From: Burkholderiaceae bacterium
GTDB taxonomy: Bacteria; Pseudomonadota; Gammaproteobacteria; Burkholderiales; Burkholderiaceae_B
DNA: 54,654 bases
Reading direction: 5' to 3'
Assembly (NCBI GenBank): GCA_017857895.1
Contig: JAFMCG010000002.1
Coordinates: 1 to 54,654 of the forward strand
The translations under genes were made by a program, and so were the position numbers. Shown here one piece after another: positions 44,643 through 53,604 of this stretch. The stretch's first letter is position 1. The number at the start of each line of letters is the position of its first letter. Below the pieces are notes generated by a model. The model was not told the origin of the DNA. It worked only from the letters and a program-made list of their open reading frames with translations, and ran no database searches.

Positions 44643-45508
44643 GTGGGTTTTCATCCCATTGGCTGGGCTTGCGCGAGCCGGTGGACCATGCCAGTCGCAG
44701 TGCATCGGTGCAGGCCGCCATGCTGGATTATTTGCGCCAGCGCCATGGCGCTGATTTGCCTGGCTTGCGCTTACTTGACTTGGGTTCTGGCAGCGGGTCA
44801 AACATGCGTGCACTTGTGCCTTTGTTTGGTGACAAGCAAGAATGGACGCTCGTTGACAACGACCAAGCCCTACTTGATGCATCACGCCAGTTGACAGCCC
44901 AATGGGCCGATGAAATCTTGTCCGAGCAATCCGATGGCTTGCAAGTGCGCAAGGCGGATAAAACTGTTTTGATCCGTTGGCTCAGGGCCGACTTAAACAA
45001 AGACATTGAGCGCGTTCTGCTTGAATCAAAGCCTGATATGGTGACAGCGGCAGCATTGTTTGATTTGATTTCCCCGGCTTGGATCACACGATTTTGTGGC
45101 GCGCTCAAAACGCCTTTTTACACAGTGCTCACTTATGACGGCCGTTCGGCTTGGCTTCCGGCGCATGAGGCTGATGAGGATTTGTTGACGGCATTTCATG
45201 CACACCAGATGACTGATAAAGGTTTTGGGGCGGCTGCTGGTCCGCAGGCGGCCGCTGTCTTGGCGCAATGTTTGCAAACTGAGCAGTTTACGGTGGTGCG
45301 TGGTGACAGTGCATGGCAATTAAGTACGCAGCACAGGGCGTTGTTAGATCTGCTACATCAGGGTATGGTCGAAGCTGTGGCGCAAACGGGTCGAGTCAGT
45401 GCCGCGCGATTGGCGCAATGGTCAGCGACTCGGATGCAAACAACCGATTGTTTGATTGGTCACGAGGACACGCTGGCGATACCGCCTGGGTGGTTGCCTA
45501 AAAACTGA
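44639..45508 (+). CDS. class I SAM-dependent methyltransferase
   Basis: A 289-residue Rossmann methyltransferase. The SAM-binding motif I is LRLLDLGSGSGSNMRAL (about 43-59), with the acidic ribose ligand in WTLVDNDQALLDAS. A motif IV-like stretch is MVTAAALFDLISPAWI. The substrate cannot be read from the sequence. Its ATG overlaps the ABC exporter stop (ATGA), so it is translated together with the glucan genes. A GT4, a PTPS-like protein and a methyltransferase lie together, so a shared small-molecule product is possible. Confidence 0.82.
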   Translation: MSGFSSHWLGLREPVDHASRSASVQAAMLDYLRQRHGADLPGLRLLDLGSGSGSNMRALVPLFGDKQEWTLVDNDQALLDASRQLTAQWADEILSEQSDGLQVRKADKTVLIRWLRADLNKDIERVLLESKPDMVTAAALFDLISPAWITRFCGALKTPFYTVLTYDGRSAWLPAHEADEDLLTAFHAHQMTDKGFGAAAGPQAAAVLAQCLQTEQFTVVRGDSAWQLSTQHRALLDLLHQGMVEAVAQTGRVSAARLAQWSATRMQTTDCLIGHEDTLAIPPGWLPKN

Positions 45509-45528
45509 ACAAAGGGGGGCATTGCGTC

Positions 45529-46539
45529 GTGAGACTTTTGATCAGAGCATGCGCTTGGTTCCTGGTTCTGTTGGCTTTGATATTGGCCTTGTTGTTGGTG
45601 GTGCTTAACACGCCGCTCGGTCACGGTTTTTTGAAGCAAGCACTCAAGCATTGGGTGCACCCACACGTTGTGGTGAATGGCCCGATAGACCTGTCTATTT
45701 GGCCCACGCTCGCTCTCTCGGCTGATGATTTGGTGGTGCTTGATCCGAAAGACAAGCAGCCTTGGCTCAGCATTGGACAATTTCGTCTTGACCTTGGGTG
45801 GCAGGGCTTGCTAAGTGGGCAAGTAAGGGTTAAGGCGTCGCAGCTAAGCGACGTCACCCTCTGGCGCACAGGCAGGCAATGGCAATCGCTGTTGATGCAA
45901 ATGGGTGATCAAGGATTGTTGGGTGTAGGCACCTATCAGCAGCGCTGGCAGCAGCTTGGTGCGCTTGAGGGTGTGCGGTGGGAGTTACAGGTTGAGGCGT
46001 TTTTAATCGAGCAATTAAACGTGGTTCAGCGATCTCGCATCGATAGCGTTGTGGTTGAGCAACCCCTATTGAGTCTTGATCGTTTGTTATTGAGCACCCG
46101 ATTACAGGCTGATCCTGTGCCGGTCGGCGAAGTCACCTTGCAGGCCGAAGGACTAAAAGTAACACCTGAGGCTTCAGAGTCATTTCACGCGGCGCTTGAG
46201 CAAGTGGGCCTTGCTGTTGACGGGGCGTGGGTGGTTGAGCGATTTCAAAGTCGGTGGCAACTGTCTGATGGCTTTGCCCGTGCGGATTCGCTCATGGCGG
46301 CGGGCGCTTGGGGTAACCTGACGGCAAGCGCTGGATCAGTGGACCTGAGAACAGGGCAGACGAATTTGCCGCTACGTCTTAAATTAAAGGGCGACCTGAG
46401 TTTGCAAACCCAAGGCGTTCAGATCCGAACGCGTCAATCAGACCTCTCGTTCGTGTTGTCAGGCCCGCTTAATAATCTTGGTATCGAATCGCCAATGGCG
46501 CCACCGAAAACGGTGCCAATACCTGTTTTGATTAATTGA
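45529..46539 (+). CDS. AsmA-like envelope protein
   Basis: A 336-residue protein with one N-terminal membrane anchor (LIRACAWFLVLLALILALLL, about 3-25) followed by a periplasmic region rich in beta-strand pattern. The opening GHGFLKQALKHWVHPHVVVNGPIDLSIWPTLALSADDLVV follows the AsmA layout, in which residues after the anchor read '...V.G.I.....P...L...D..'. It is short for AsmA. AsmA-like proteins are linked to lipid transport between membranes. GTG 45529 is preceded by AAAGGGGGG. It follows the methyltransferase by 20 bases. Confidence 0.65.
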   Translation: MRLLIRACAWFLVLLALILALLLVVLNTPLGHGFLKQALKHWVHPHVVVNGPIDLSIWPTLALSADDLVVLDPKDKQPWLSIGQFRLDLGWQGLLSGQVRVKASQLSDVTLWRTGRQWQSLLMQMGDQGLLGVGTYQQRWQQLGALEGVRWELQVEAFLIEQLNVVQRSRIDSVVVEQPLLSLDRLLLSTRLQADPVPVGEVTLQAEGLKVTPEASESFHAALEQVGLAVDGAWVVERFQSRWQLSDGFARADSLMAAGAWGNLTASAGSVDLRTGQTNLPLRLKLKGDLSLQTQGVQIRTRQSDLSFVLSGPLNNLGIESPMAPPKTVPIPVLIN

Positions 46540-46557
46540 AATTGAAAGGAATCAAAT

Positions 46558-46926
46558 ATGTCCTGCCACCCGATTGTTGACGCGCCAGCCGCTGAGCACC
46601 CGGAGGCTTTGGCCTATCACCACCGGTGGTTATTGGTGGATGATCAGTGTCAGCAACTTGAACGATCAAAGGCTACTGACTTGGCCAAGCTCTCTATTGA
46701 TATTGCGCATGATTGCTTGGTCTTAAAAGCGCCTGGTATGTTGCGCTTGGACATCGTTTTGGATGTCATTGAAGATGACGACAGTGTTAGATTGCAGGCA
46801 TACAGTGGCGGTCACGCCATCGATGTGGTCGATGAGGGGGACTTGGTGGCTGCTTGGTTTTCTAATTTGTTGGGGCAGGCGTGCCGCTTGGTCAAGGTGC
46901 ACCCAGAGGCGACCCCACCAGAGTAA
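46558..46926 (+). CDS. lone MOSC N-terminal beta-barrel domain protein
   Basis: A 122-residue protein that aligns with the N-terminal barrel (MOSC_N) of MOSC-domain sulfur-carrier proteins. It has YHHRWLLVDDQCQQLER where the family has a 'DRRWmvVD..G.flTqr' pattern, then LVLKAPGM and DLVAAWFSNLLGQACRLVKV. The C-terminal MOSC domain, which carries the catalytic Cys and binds sulfur or molybdenum cofactor, is absent, and the next gene is convergent 10 bases on. GAAAGGA precedes ATG 46558. It may be a truncated remnant or a small standalone domain. Confidence 0.65.
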   Translation: MSCHPIVDAPAAEHPEALAYHHRWLLVDDQCQQLERSKATDLAKLSIDIAHDCLVLKAPGMLRLDIVLDVIEDDDSVRLQAYSGGHAIDVVDEGDLVAAWFSNLLGQACRLVKVHPEATPPE

Positions 46927-46936
46927 AAACCATTGT

Positions 46937-47738
<802 letters not shown>

Positions 47739-47742
<4 letters not shown>

Positions 47743-48305
47743 TTTAGCGATGCGGTGCGTTGAAGTAATTGATAGTGTACGGCACCGGCGCGCGCTTGAC
47801 GCAATGCAACATAGTTATCTGGCACCGGGACAGGCTCCTCACTTTCAGCGTACACCAAGGCGTTGGGTTTGAGCAACGGTAGGACTTGCTCAAGAATGTC
47901 AGGAAACCAACCTTTACCGAAAGGTGGATCCAAAAAAATCAAGTCATAGCGACCATTTTCCAGCCGAGTGAGCGCGCTTTGCGCCAAACCACCCTGTATG
48001 CGAACCGCATCGGCATTAAGCCGATCGCGAAGGATACGCAAAGCGGCCATGGCCTTTGGGTCTGACTCTACCATTTGAACGTGACCAACACCCCTTGAAG
48101 CGGCTTCAAACCCGAGCGCGCCGCTGCCCGCAAAGAGGTCAAGGACTTGTTTGTCGCCAAACTCGCCTTGCCAAAAGTGGTTGAGCCAATTGAAAAGTGT
48201 TTCGCGCACCCGGTCTGGTGTTGGGCGCAAGCCCTCAATATCTGGCACCTCAATCGGTGTTCTTCGATACTGACCGGCGACGATCCGAATATACTTCTTC
48301 ATCAT
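47739..48305 (-). CDS. rsmD: 16S rRNA (guanine(966)-N2)-methyltransferase
   Basis: Methylates G966 of 16S rRNA, 188 residues. Key segments are [32 protein letters not shown], the SAM loop [19 protein letters not shown] and the catalytic [11 protein letters not shown] (DPPF). The frame is open upstream to 48563, but homologues begin near RIVAGQYRR, so ATG 48305 or 48302 is the start. The ATG at 48305 overlaps the ftsY ATG on the opposite strand within the sequence CATG. Confidence 0.94.
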
Positions 48306-49392
48306 GTTTAGATTCTTCCGCAAAAAAAAACCGCTAACCGATTCGGCCAGCCCCGATCTCGATGCCCAAGAGGCAGCGCCAATCCTGCCCGAGTCGCTTG
48401 AGCTGTCAGATCCATCTGGCCCACCCGCACCCCAAAATTCAAAACTTGAGCCCGCTGAAAGCCTCATGGCAAGCCCGCCTGCACCGGCCCCCTGGGTTGG
48501 AAGGCTGAAGCAAGGTTTGTCGCGAACGGGGCGCAGTATCGGTGGCCTTTTTTCTGGGGGCACCGTTGATGAAAGCCTTTACGAAGACCTTGAATCAGCA
48601 CTTATTATGGCTGATGCGGGCGTGCCGGCAAGCCAGTCACTGATCCAAGCCCTGCGCAAGCAAGTCCGTCAGCAGAGCTTGAGTGAACCGCAGGCGGTGC
48701 GACAAGCGCTAGTGGGCGTGGTTAGCCAGCACCTGCGTGTATTAGAAAAACCGTTTGACGTGGGTGAGGCCAAACCGCTCGTGGTGATGATTGCCGGGGT
48801 CAATGGTGCCGGAAAAACCACTTCAATCGGCAAATTGGCGTTCGCTTTGCGGGCGCGAGGCGCGAGCGTTTTATTGGCAGCCGGCGATACTTTTCGCGCT
48901 GCAGCCAGAGAGCAATTGATTGAGTGGGGGCAACGCAACGACGTGGCGGTCATCGCTCAAGACGGTGGCGACCCAGCCGCGGTGGCATTTGATGCGGTGA
49001 CGGCGGGGCGGGCTCGGTCAATGGATGTGGTGATGGTTGACACTGCGGGCCGATTACCCACACAACTGAATTTGATGGCTGAGCTGAAGAAAATCCACCG
49101 CGTGATAAACAAAGCCGACGACAGCGCCCCGCATGAGGTCTTGCTGGTGGTTGATGGCAACACCGGACAAAACGCGCTCGCCCAGATCAAGGCATTTGAT
49201 GAAGCCTTAGGGCTTACGGGATTGATTGTGACCAAGCTCGACGGCACAGCCAAAGGTGGTGTGTTGGCCGCGCTCGCCAGTGGTGCTCAAGGGTGTCGGC
49301 CAGTGCCGGTGTATTGGATTGGTGTGGGTGAGCAAATAGAAGATCTGCAGCCATTTGTTGCCGAAGAGTTTGCGCAAGCCATGGTCCAGTAG
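48304..49392 (+). CDS. ftsY: signal recognition particle receptor FtsY
   Basis: SRP-receptor GTPase delivering ribosomes to the Sec translocon at the inner membrane, 362 residues. A basic start [10 protein letters not shown] and a Pro/Ser/Glu-rich A-domain (about 10-60) lead to the N domain (TVDESLYEDLESALIMADAG) and the G domain with VNGAGKTTSIGKLA, DTFRAAAREQLIEWG, DTAGRLPTQ and TKLDGTAKGG. It starts overlapping the rsmD start on the other strand. No terminator separates its end from the convergent CYTH-CHAD gene 14 bases away. Confidence 0.96.
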   Translation: MFRFFRKKKPLTDSASPDLDAQEAAPILPESLELSDPSGPPAPQNSKLEPAESLMASPPAPAPWVGRLKQGLSRTGRSIGGLFSGGTVDESLYEDLESALIMADAGVPASQSLIQALRKQVRQQSLSEPQAVRQALVGVVSQHLRVLEKPFDVGEAKPLVVMIAGVNGAGKTTSIGKLAFALRARGASVLLAAGDTFRAAAREQLIEWGQRNDVAVIAQDGGDPAAVAFDAVTAGRARSMDVVMVDTAGRLPTQLNLMAELKKIHRVINKADDSAPHEVLLVVDGNTGQNALAQIKAFDEALGLTGLIVTKLDGTAKGGVLAALASGAQGCRPVPVYWIGVGEQIEDLQPFVAEEFAQAMVQ

Positions 49393-49406
49393 CCGTTACC
49401 TGCTAA

Positions 49407-50963
49407 TTAGTCCCAGAAGTGGTCGGCGTTTTTGAGTCCAGCGAAGGCCGTTTTCGCTTCTTTATCCAAAACGGCTAGGCGAGACGCAATCCAACCCACC
49501 GCAAACCAAGCCGGTGGTTGATCGTCGCGAATGCCTTCGAATTTCTCGCGCGCGACGTACAGGTCGTTCATCTCTCCCAATATGTCTTGAATGCTCGAGA
49601 GCTGTTTGCGATAGCTTTTTAGTTTCTTTGCTGGCAACAATGATTCGCTGAATTGCAAACCATAGCGAAGCCGCTTGGCGCGTTTACGTAGGTCGTGCTT
49701 GGCTTTTATTTCAAGCGTATCAAATTTCAAACCATCACTGAGAACCCTTTGATGCCATTTGAAAAGTTTTTTCTTCAGCGTGAGCTTGAGGTTAGCGGGT
49801 CGAGCCGATGGGTCGTCCGCGAAAGCCGAAGGAGTCTGAATAGGATGGCCTTGGACAGACCAAGCCAGCATCTCGATTAACCAACGTTGGAAAGGCACGC
49901 TGCGTGCCAGGTGCATGGATGAGTGACTGTCGTTATGGCGCGCGAACTCGACGGGCGGCTGACCGGCGGCATTGAGAACCGGCATGAGCGATTCACGCAA
50001 AACGTCGTCGTCGCGGGTGGTCCCCAAGGCAGAAAAGTGGTCTTTCACAGCCTCTCGCCAGGCTTCTGGCGGCAGGGTCGCGAGATCTTTGTACAGCGAC
50101 CAGCAAGATCGCAAGCGTCGAATCCCGACTCTCAATTGGTGGACGTGCTCGGGCGTGCCTGCCTGACAGACACTTTCGGTGTCGACCTCAGCCAAAACAG
50201 CGCTGTTGCGGGCAATTTGTTCGAGACATTCCAACGTGACGTTAGCCAGCGCCTGTTGGCAATCCATGCTCGCTTTGAGGCTGATTGGCATGATGGGCCG
50301 TGGTGCCCAAAACGAGGCCACTGCGGCGGCACGTGCAGCGGCTGTAACGGACTCTTGTGTGTCGCCTAAGCCAGCGAGTTGTTGCGCCAAAGCGGCCAAT
50401 CGGTCGCCACGCTCGGCTTTGCTTCGTAGGTCTAGAATCAAGTGATGGGCCGCTTGCCACTTCAGACCCAACAGAAACACAGCTTGCAATTGCCCCGACA
50501 CCAATTCGAATTCCACTTCGCACACGGGTAGTGTTAGACCACCGGCTTTAATTTGACCCGTATCAAAAGCCACTTCAACCACGCCTGCCGGTGTACGAAT
50601 TCGCCGATACAGCCGTTGAATGTCCGTTTCGTAACAGACAGACAGTTCTTTAGCGGCTTTGGCCAGTGGTTTTTTGGCGGGGGAATCGTCGTACACGGAT
50701 AGATCTAGCGTTGCATCGGGTCGCGGATGATTCAGTTCGAGGCGAGACAGAGGGTTGGATCCCGCCATTTTGAGCGTCTGCACCCATGTGCGCCCTTCTT
50801 GGCGCAAGCGCAGGGAAATACCGGCTGTGACCAGTGCGCGTTCGGGTGTGTCGAAGTATTGCGCACGCAGGCGAACTCGAGTCACGGCACCCCTAAGCAT
50901 GGCGCCTTTCAGGCTTGTACGTGCCGATTTGGGGACGTGCAGTTTGAGTTCTTGTTCTGACAT
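49407..50963 (-). CDS. CYTH-CHAD domain protein
   Basis: A protein of about 518 residues. The N-terminal CYTH (triphosphate tunnel) domain opens with EQELKLHVP and shows the alternating basic/acidic strands of this fold (RLRAQYFDTPERAL, SLRLRQEGRTWVQTLK, VEVAFDTGQI). The C-terminal CHAD helical domain (about 230-515) has the His/Arg-rich helices HVHQLRVGIRRLRSCW and HDLRKRAKRLRYGLQFSE. CHAD domains bind polyphosphate and CYTH domains hydrolyse triphosphates, so a role in polyphosphate or triphosphate metabolism is likely. Start ATG 50963 (MSEQELKL); an in-frame start at 50969 adds two residues. Confidence 0.88.
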   Translation of the reverse strand: MSEQELKLHVPKSARTSLKGAMLRGAVTRVRLRAQYFDTPERALVTAGISLRLRQEGRTWVQTLKMAGSNPLSRLELNHPRPDATLDLSVYDDSPAKKPLAKAAKELSVCYETDIQRLYRRIRTPAGVVEVAFDTGQIKAGGLTLPVCEVEFELVSGQLQAVFLLGLKWQAAHHLILDLRSKAERGDRLAALAQQLAGLGDTQESVTAAARAAAVASFWAPRPIMPISLKASMDCQQALANVTLECLEQIARNSAVLAEVDTESVCQAGTPEHVHQLRVGIRRLRSCWSLYKDLATLPPEAWREAVKDHFSALGTTRDDDVLRESLMPVLNAAGQPPVEFARHNDSHSSMHLARSVPFQRWLIEMLAWSVQGHPIQTPSAFADDPSARPANLKLTLKKKLFKWHQRVLSDGLKFDTLEIKAKHDLRKRAKRLRYGLQFSESLLPAKKLKSYRKQLSSIQDILGEMNDLYVAREKFEGIRDDQPPAWFAVGWIASRLAVLDKEAKTAFAGLKNADHFWD

Positions 50964-50969
50964 GATCAT

Positions 50970-51344
50970 CTTGACCTAGAAAAAATGTAGTCGCATGTTA
51001 ACGAAACTGTGCCTTAAATTTGATGACAAGTCTTTAATCTGAAACAAGTAGTGAAAGCCACCTAGTCAGCCTGGTTCAGCCAAAGGGTTTTCACAAACTT
51101 GCTTTAACGCAGACGGCATCTGTTGCGCCAGAAGGCTGGCTGGGTGGTTTTCGCCATGGATTTGAAAGAATTCATTCAGTTTTCCCCTGGCCTGGCTTCG
51201 GCTGGGATAGTCGTGGCTAGGTGGCGTAGTGGGTTTGCCTGAGAATCTGTTAGGTAAGGCGACAGTTCAAGGGCGCACAGTTCTATAATGGTCAAAACGA
51301 ATAAATCGCTTCGGATTAACCGCTTTTAGAAGCAAAGGCTGTGT
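50970..51344. other. intergenic region before ribBA
   Basis: 375 bases without a convincing gene. TATAAT at 51284-51289 could be the -10 of the rib operon, with GCGACA 19 bases upstream as a poor -35. The leader of about 50 bases has none of the conserved FMN riboswitch (RFN) blocks. GC-rich, weakly repetitive text around 51138-51230 (CTGGCTGGGTGG, CTGGCCTGGCTTCGGCTGGG) has no clear fold. Confidence 0.4.
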
Positions 51345-52583
51345 ATGTCACCCACACTGGGCGCGCAAGCGCCTGCTCAGGCGCAAGACCAGAACCAGAA
51401 CCAAGACCATAACCAGGACCAGCGCGTTTCGCATGGGGTCGGTAGCATCGCGCCCGTGACCGAGATTTTGCAGGAATTGCGTGCCGGTCGGATGGTGGTG
51501 TTGGTTGACGAAGAAGATCGCGAAAACGAAGGTGATTTGGTCATGGCTGCCGAGTTTGTGACCCCTGAGGCCATTAATTTTATGGTGACCCATGGTCGCG
51601 GCTTGGTCTGCTTGACGCTGACGGAGGCCCGATGCCGACAGTTGGATTTGCCCTTAATGTCAAACCGCAATGGCACGGCCTACGGCACCAACTTCACGGT
51701 TTCGATTGAAGCCGCTCAAGGTGTTGAAACGGGCATTTCAGTGGCGGATCGCGCCCACACCATTCGTGTGGCTGTGGCCGCTGAGGCCAAGCCAGAGGAT
51801 TTGGTTCAACCCGGTCATATTTTTCCTTTAAGAGCGGTACCCGGTGGGGTGTTGGTTCGTGCCGGTCATACTGAAGCGGGTTGCGACCTCACAGAAATGG
51901 CTGGATTGACTCCCGCGGCTGTGATTTGTGAAATCTTAAAGCCTGATGGCACCATGGCGCGACTGCCGGACTTGATTGAATACAGCCGCGAACACCAATT
52001 AAAGATTGGTACCATTGCTGACCTGATTCAGTACCGCAGTGAGCATGAGTCGGTGGTCGAACGTGTGGCCCAGAAGTCTATCACCACGCCATGGGGGGCG
52101 TTCGAATTGACAGTGTATCGCGACACGGTTGATGGCAGGCCACACATGGCACTTGTCAAAGGCCAGATCGATCGCGAGACTGAAACCTTGGTCCGCGTTC
52201 ACGAACCGACGACTTTATTGGATTTTCTCGATACTGATAGCCCAGGACACACTTGGGGTGTCGACCGCGCGATGAAGGCCATTGCAGCTGCGCCAGTGGG
52301 TGTGATCGTGCTCTTAAATGCTGATCCTTTGGCTGCTGACGTGTTTGCGCAAGTGCAGACTTGGTCCGGTGTGAATGATGCGAAACCGGCCCGCAAAGCA
52401 GGTCGAATGGATTTAAGAACGTACGGCATCGGGGCGCAAATTCTGCGCGATCTTGGTGTCGGACAAATGCGCCTAATGGCCAGACCCAGAAAAATGCCGA
52501 GCATGCTCCCTGGATTCGGATTAGCGGTTACCGGTTACGATGAAAGCTTCGCAGTCAACAACCCTCCACAGGAAATCGAATGA
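51345..52583 (+). CDS. ribB: 3,4-dihydroxy-2-butanone 4-phosphate synthase with inactive RibA-like domain
   Basis: A 412-residue RibBA-layout protein. The RibB half (about 35-240) is intact, with [17 protein letters not shown] (metal and substrate acids) and [14 protein letters not shown] (metal His). It converts ribulose-5-phosphate to the four-carbon riboflavin precursor. The C-terminal half (about 245-412, [14 protein letters not shown] onward) keeps the RibA fold pattern but lacks every zinc cysteine of the SEC...RCDC site, so it cannot be a normal GTP cyclohydrolase II. The first 30 residues are an unusual Gln/Asn/Asp-rich repeat. AAAGG precedes ATG 51345. Start of ribB-ribH-nusB-thiL-pgpA. 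Confidence 0.92.
   Translation: MSPTLGAQAPAQAQDQNQNQDHNQDQRVSHGVGSIAPVTEILQELRAGRMVVLVDEEDRENEGDLVMAAEFVTPEAINFMVTHGRGLVCLTLTEARCRQLDLPLMSNRNGTAYGTNFTVSIEAAQGVETGISVADRAHTIRVAVAAEAKPEDLVQPGHIFPLRAVPGGVLVRAGHTEAGCDLTEMAGLTPAAVICEILKPDGTMARLPDLIEYSREHQLKIGTIADLIQYRSEHESVVERVAQKSITTPWGAFELTVYRDTVDGRPHMALVKGQIDRETETLVRVHEPTTLLDFLDTDSPGHTWGVDRAMKAIAAAPVGVIVLLNADPLAADVFAQVQTWSGVNDAKPARKAGRMDLRTYGIGAQILRDLGVGQMRLMARPRKMPSMLPGFGLAVTGYDESFAVNNPPQEIE
51387..51422 (+). repeat. in-frame hexanucleotide repeat in the N-terminus of ribBA
   Basis: Six consecutive hexamers of the form RACCAN (GACCAG, AACCAG, AACCAA, GACCAT, AACCAG, GACCAG) encode alternating Asp/Asn and Gln/His residues. Six-base units keep the frame, so copy number could vary between strains without disrupting the protein. 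Confidence 0.85.
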
Positions 52584-53095
52584 GCCCCTACACTATCTCC
52601 CCAGACTTAAACGGTGAAGGCCTGCACATTGGTATCGTGCGGGCACGCTTTAACGAAACCGTTGGCCTAACCGAACTAGACGCTTGTCTGCTGGAACTCC
52701 AAGAGCTTGGCGTCGACGAGCGTGACATCATGATCGTGACAGTGCCAGGCGCGCTTGAGCTTGGACTCACACTGGCTCAAATGGCTGAAACCCTTGAGTT
52801 TGATGCTTTGATTGCGCTGGGTGCGGTAATCCGGGGTGAGACTTACCATTTTGAGATCGTTAGCAACGAAAGTGCGGCGGCGATTTCTCGCGTCGGCCTT
52901 GAAACCGGTATTCCGGTGATCAATGGGGTCCTAACCACGGAAAACGAAGCCCAGGCTGATGATCGTGCCAGCGGCAAAGGTCGCGATTGTGCTCAGGCAG
53001 CGGTCGAAATGGCCAACTTGATTGCAGCACTTGAGCCGGAAACCGATGACGAGGATGGCGATGGTGAAACGGACGAGGATGCGGACCAGCAATGA
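52580..53095 (+). CDS. ribH: 6,7-dimethyl-8-ribityllumazine synthase
   Basis: Condenses the RibB product with 5-amino-6-ribitylaminouracil, 171 residues, forming icosahedral or pentameric assemblies in the family. Motifs are [26 protein letters not shown], the catalytic-His region [19 protein letters not shown], and [16 protein letters not shown]. The C-terminal 20 residues are a highly acidic tail ([18 protein letters not shown]) not typical of the core family. The ATG overlaps the ribB stop by 4 bases. Confidence 0.96.
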   Translation: MSPYTISPDLNGEGLHIGIVRARFNETVGLTELDACLLELQELGVDERDIMIVTVPGALELGLTLAQMAETLEFDALIALGAVIRGETYHFEIVSNESAAAISRVGLETGIPVINGVLTTENEAQADDRASGKGRDCAQAAVEMANLIAALEPETDDEDGDGETDEDADQQ

Positions 53096-53595
53096 TGGCT
53101 GAATCAGGCGTGAGTGCCACTGAACAAGAGGGTGGTCGACGTGACCCCAAGCCGCGTAGCGCGCGGCGACGGGCACGCGAGTTTGCACTGCAAGCCATTT
53201 ACGCTTGGTTGGTGCAAAGCGATCACGGCCAAATTGGTGCCATTGAGGCTCATGTGCGCGACGACCCGCAGTTCGCTCAAGCCGATGCCGCTTGGTTTGC
53301 ACTGATCTGGCAGGGCGTGACGCAAAAAGCCGAGGGCTTGCGCGAAGCCTTTGATCCCTATCTGGACCGCCCTGTGGTCGAGTTATCTCCCGTTGAACAT
53401 GCGATTTTGTTGATTGGTAGCTTTGAGCTCACATACCAGCTAGACGTGCCTTATCGCGTGGCGATCAACGAGTCTGTTGAGTTGGCAAAATCTTTTGGTG
53501 GTACGGATGGCTTTAAGTTTGTTAATGGGGTGCTAGATAAGTTAGCACCCACGGTCCGAGCCGCTGAAGTCAATCGCGGGTCGGCAAGACGCTAG
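53092..53595 (+). CDS. nusB: transcription antitermination factor NusB
   Basis: RNA-binding helical protein of the rRNA antitermination complex, 167 residues. The core [18 protein letters not shown] (about 23-40) and [54 protein letters not shown] are characteristic. The N-terminal 20 residues are variable. Start ATG 53092 overlaps the ribH stop; ATG 53095 is adjacent. Confidence 0.96.
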   Translation: MMAESGVSATEQEGGRRDPKPRSARRRAREFALQAIYAWLVQSDHGQIGAIEAHVRDDPQFAQADAAWFALIWQGVTQKAEGLREAFDPYLDRPVVELSPVEHAILLIGSFELTYQLDVPYRVAINESVELAKSFGGTDGFKFVNGVLDKLAPTVRAAEVNRGSARR

Positions 53596-53604
53596 CGAGC
53601 CCAA

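Noticed and set aside
48306-48563. N-terminal extension of RsmD
   Set aside because: Homologues start near RIVAGQYRR; the extension is antisense to the FtsY A-domain and is low complexity.
51240-51344. FMN riboswitch upstream of ribBA
   Set aside because: None of the conserved RFN blocks is present in the leader.
51387-51422. CRISPR-like repeat
   Set aside because: The units are contiguous hexamers without spacers and lie in a coding sequence.
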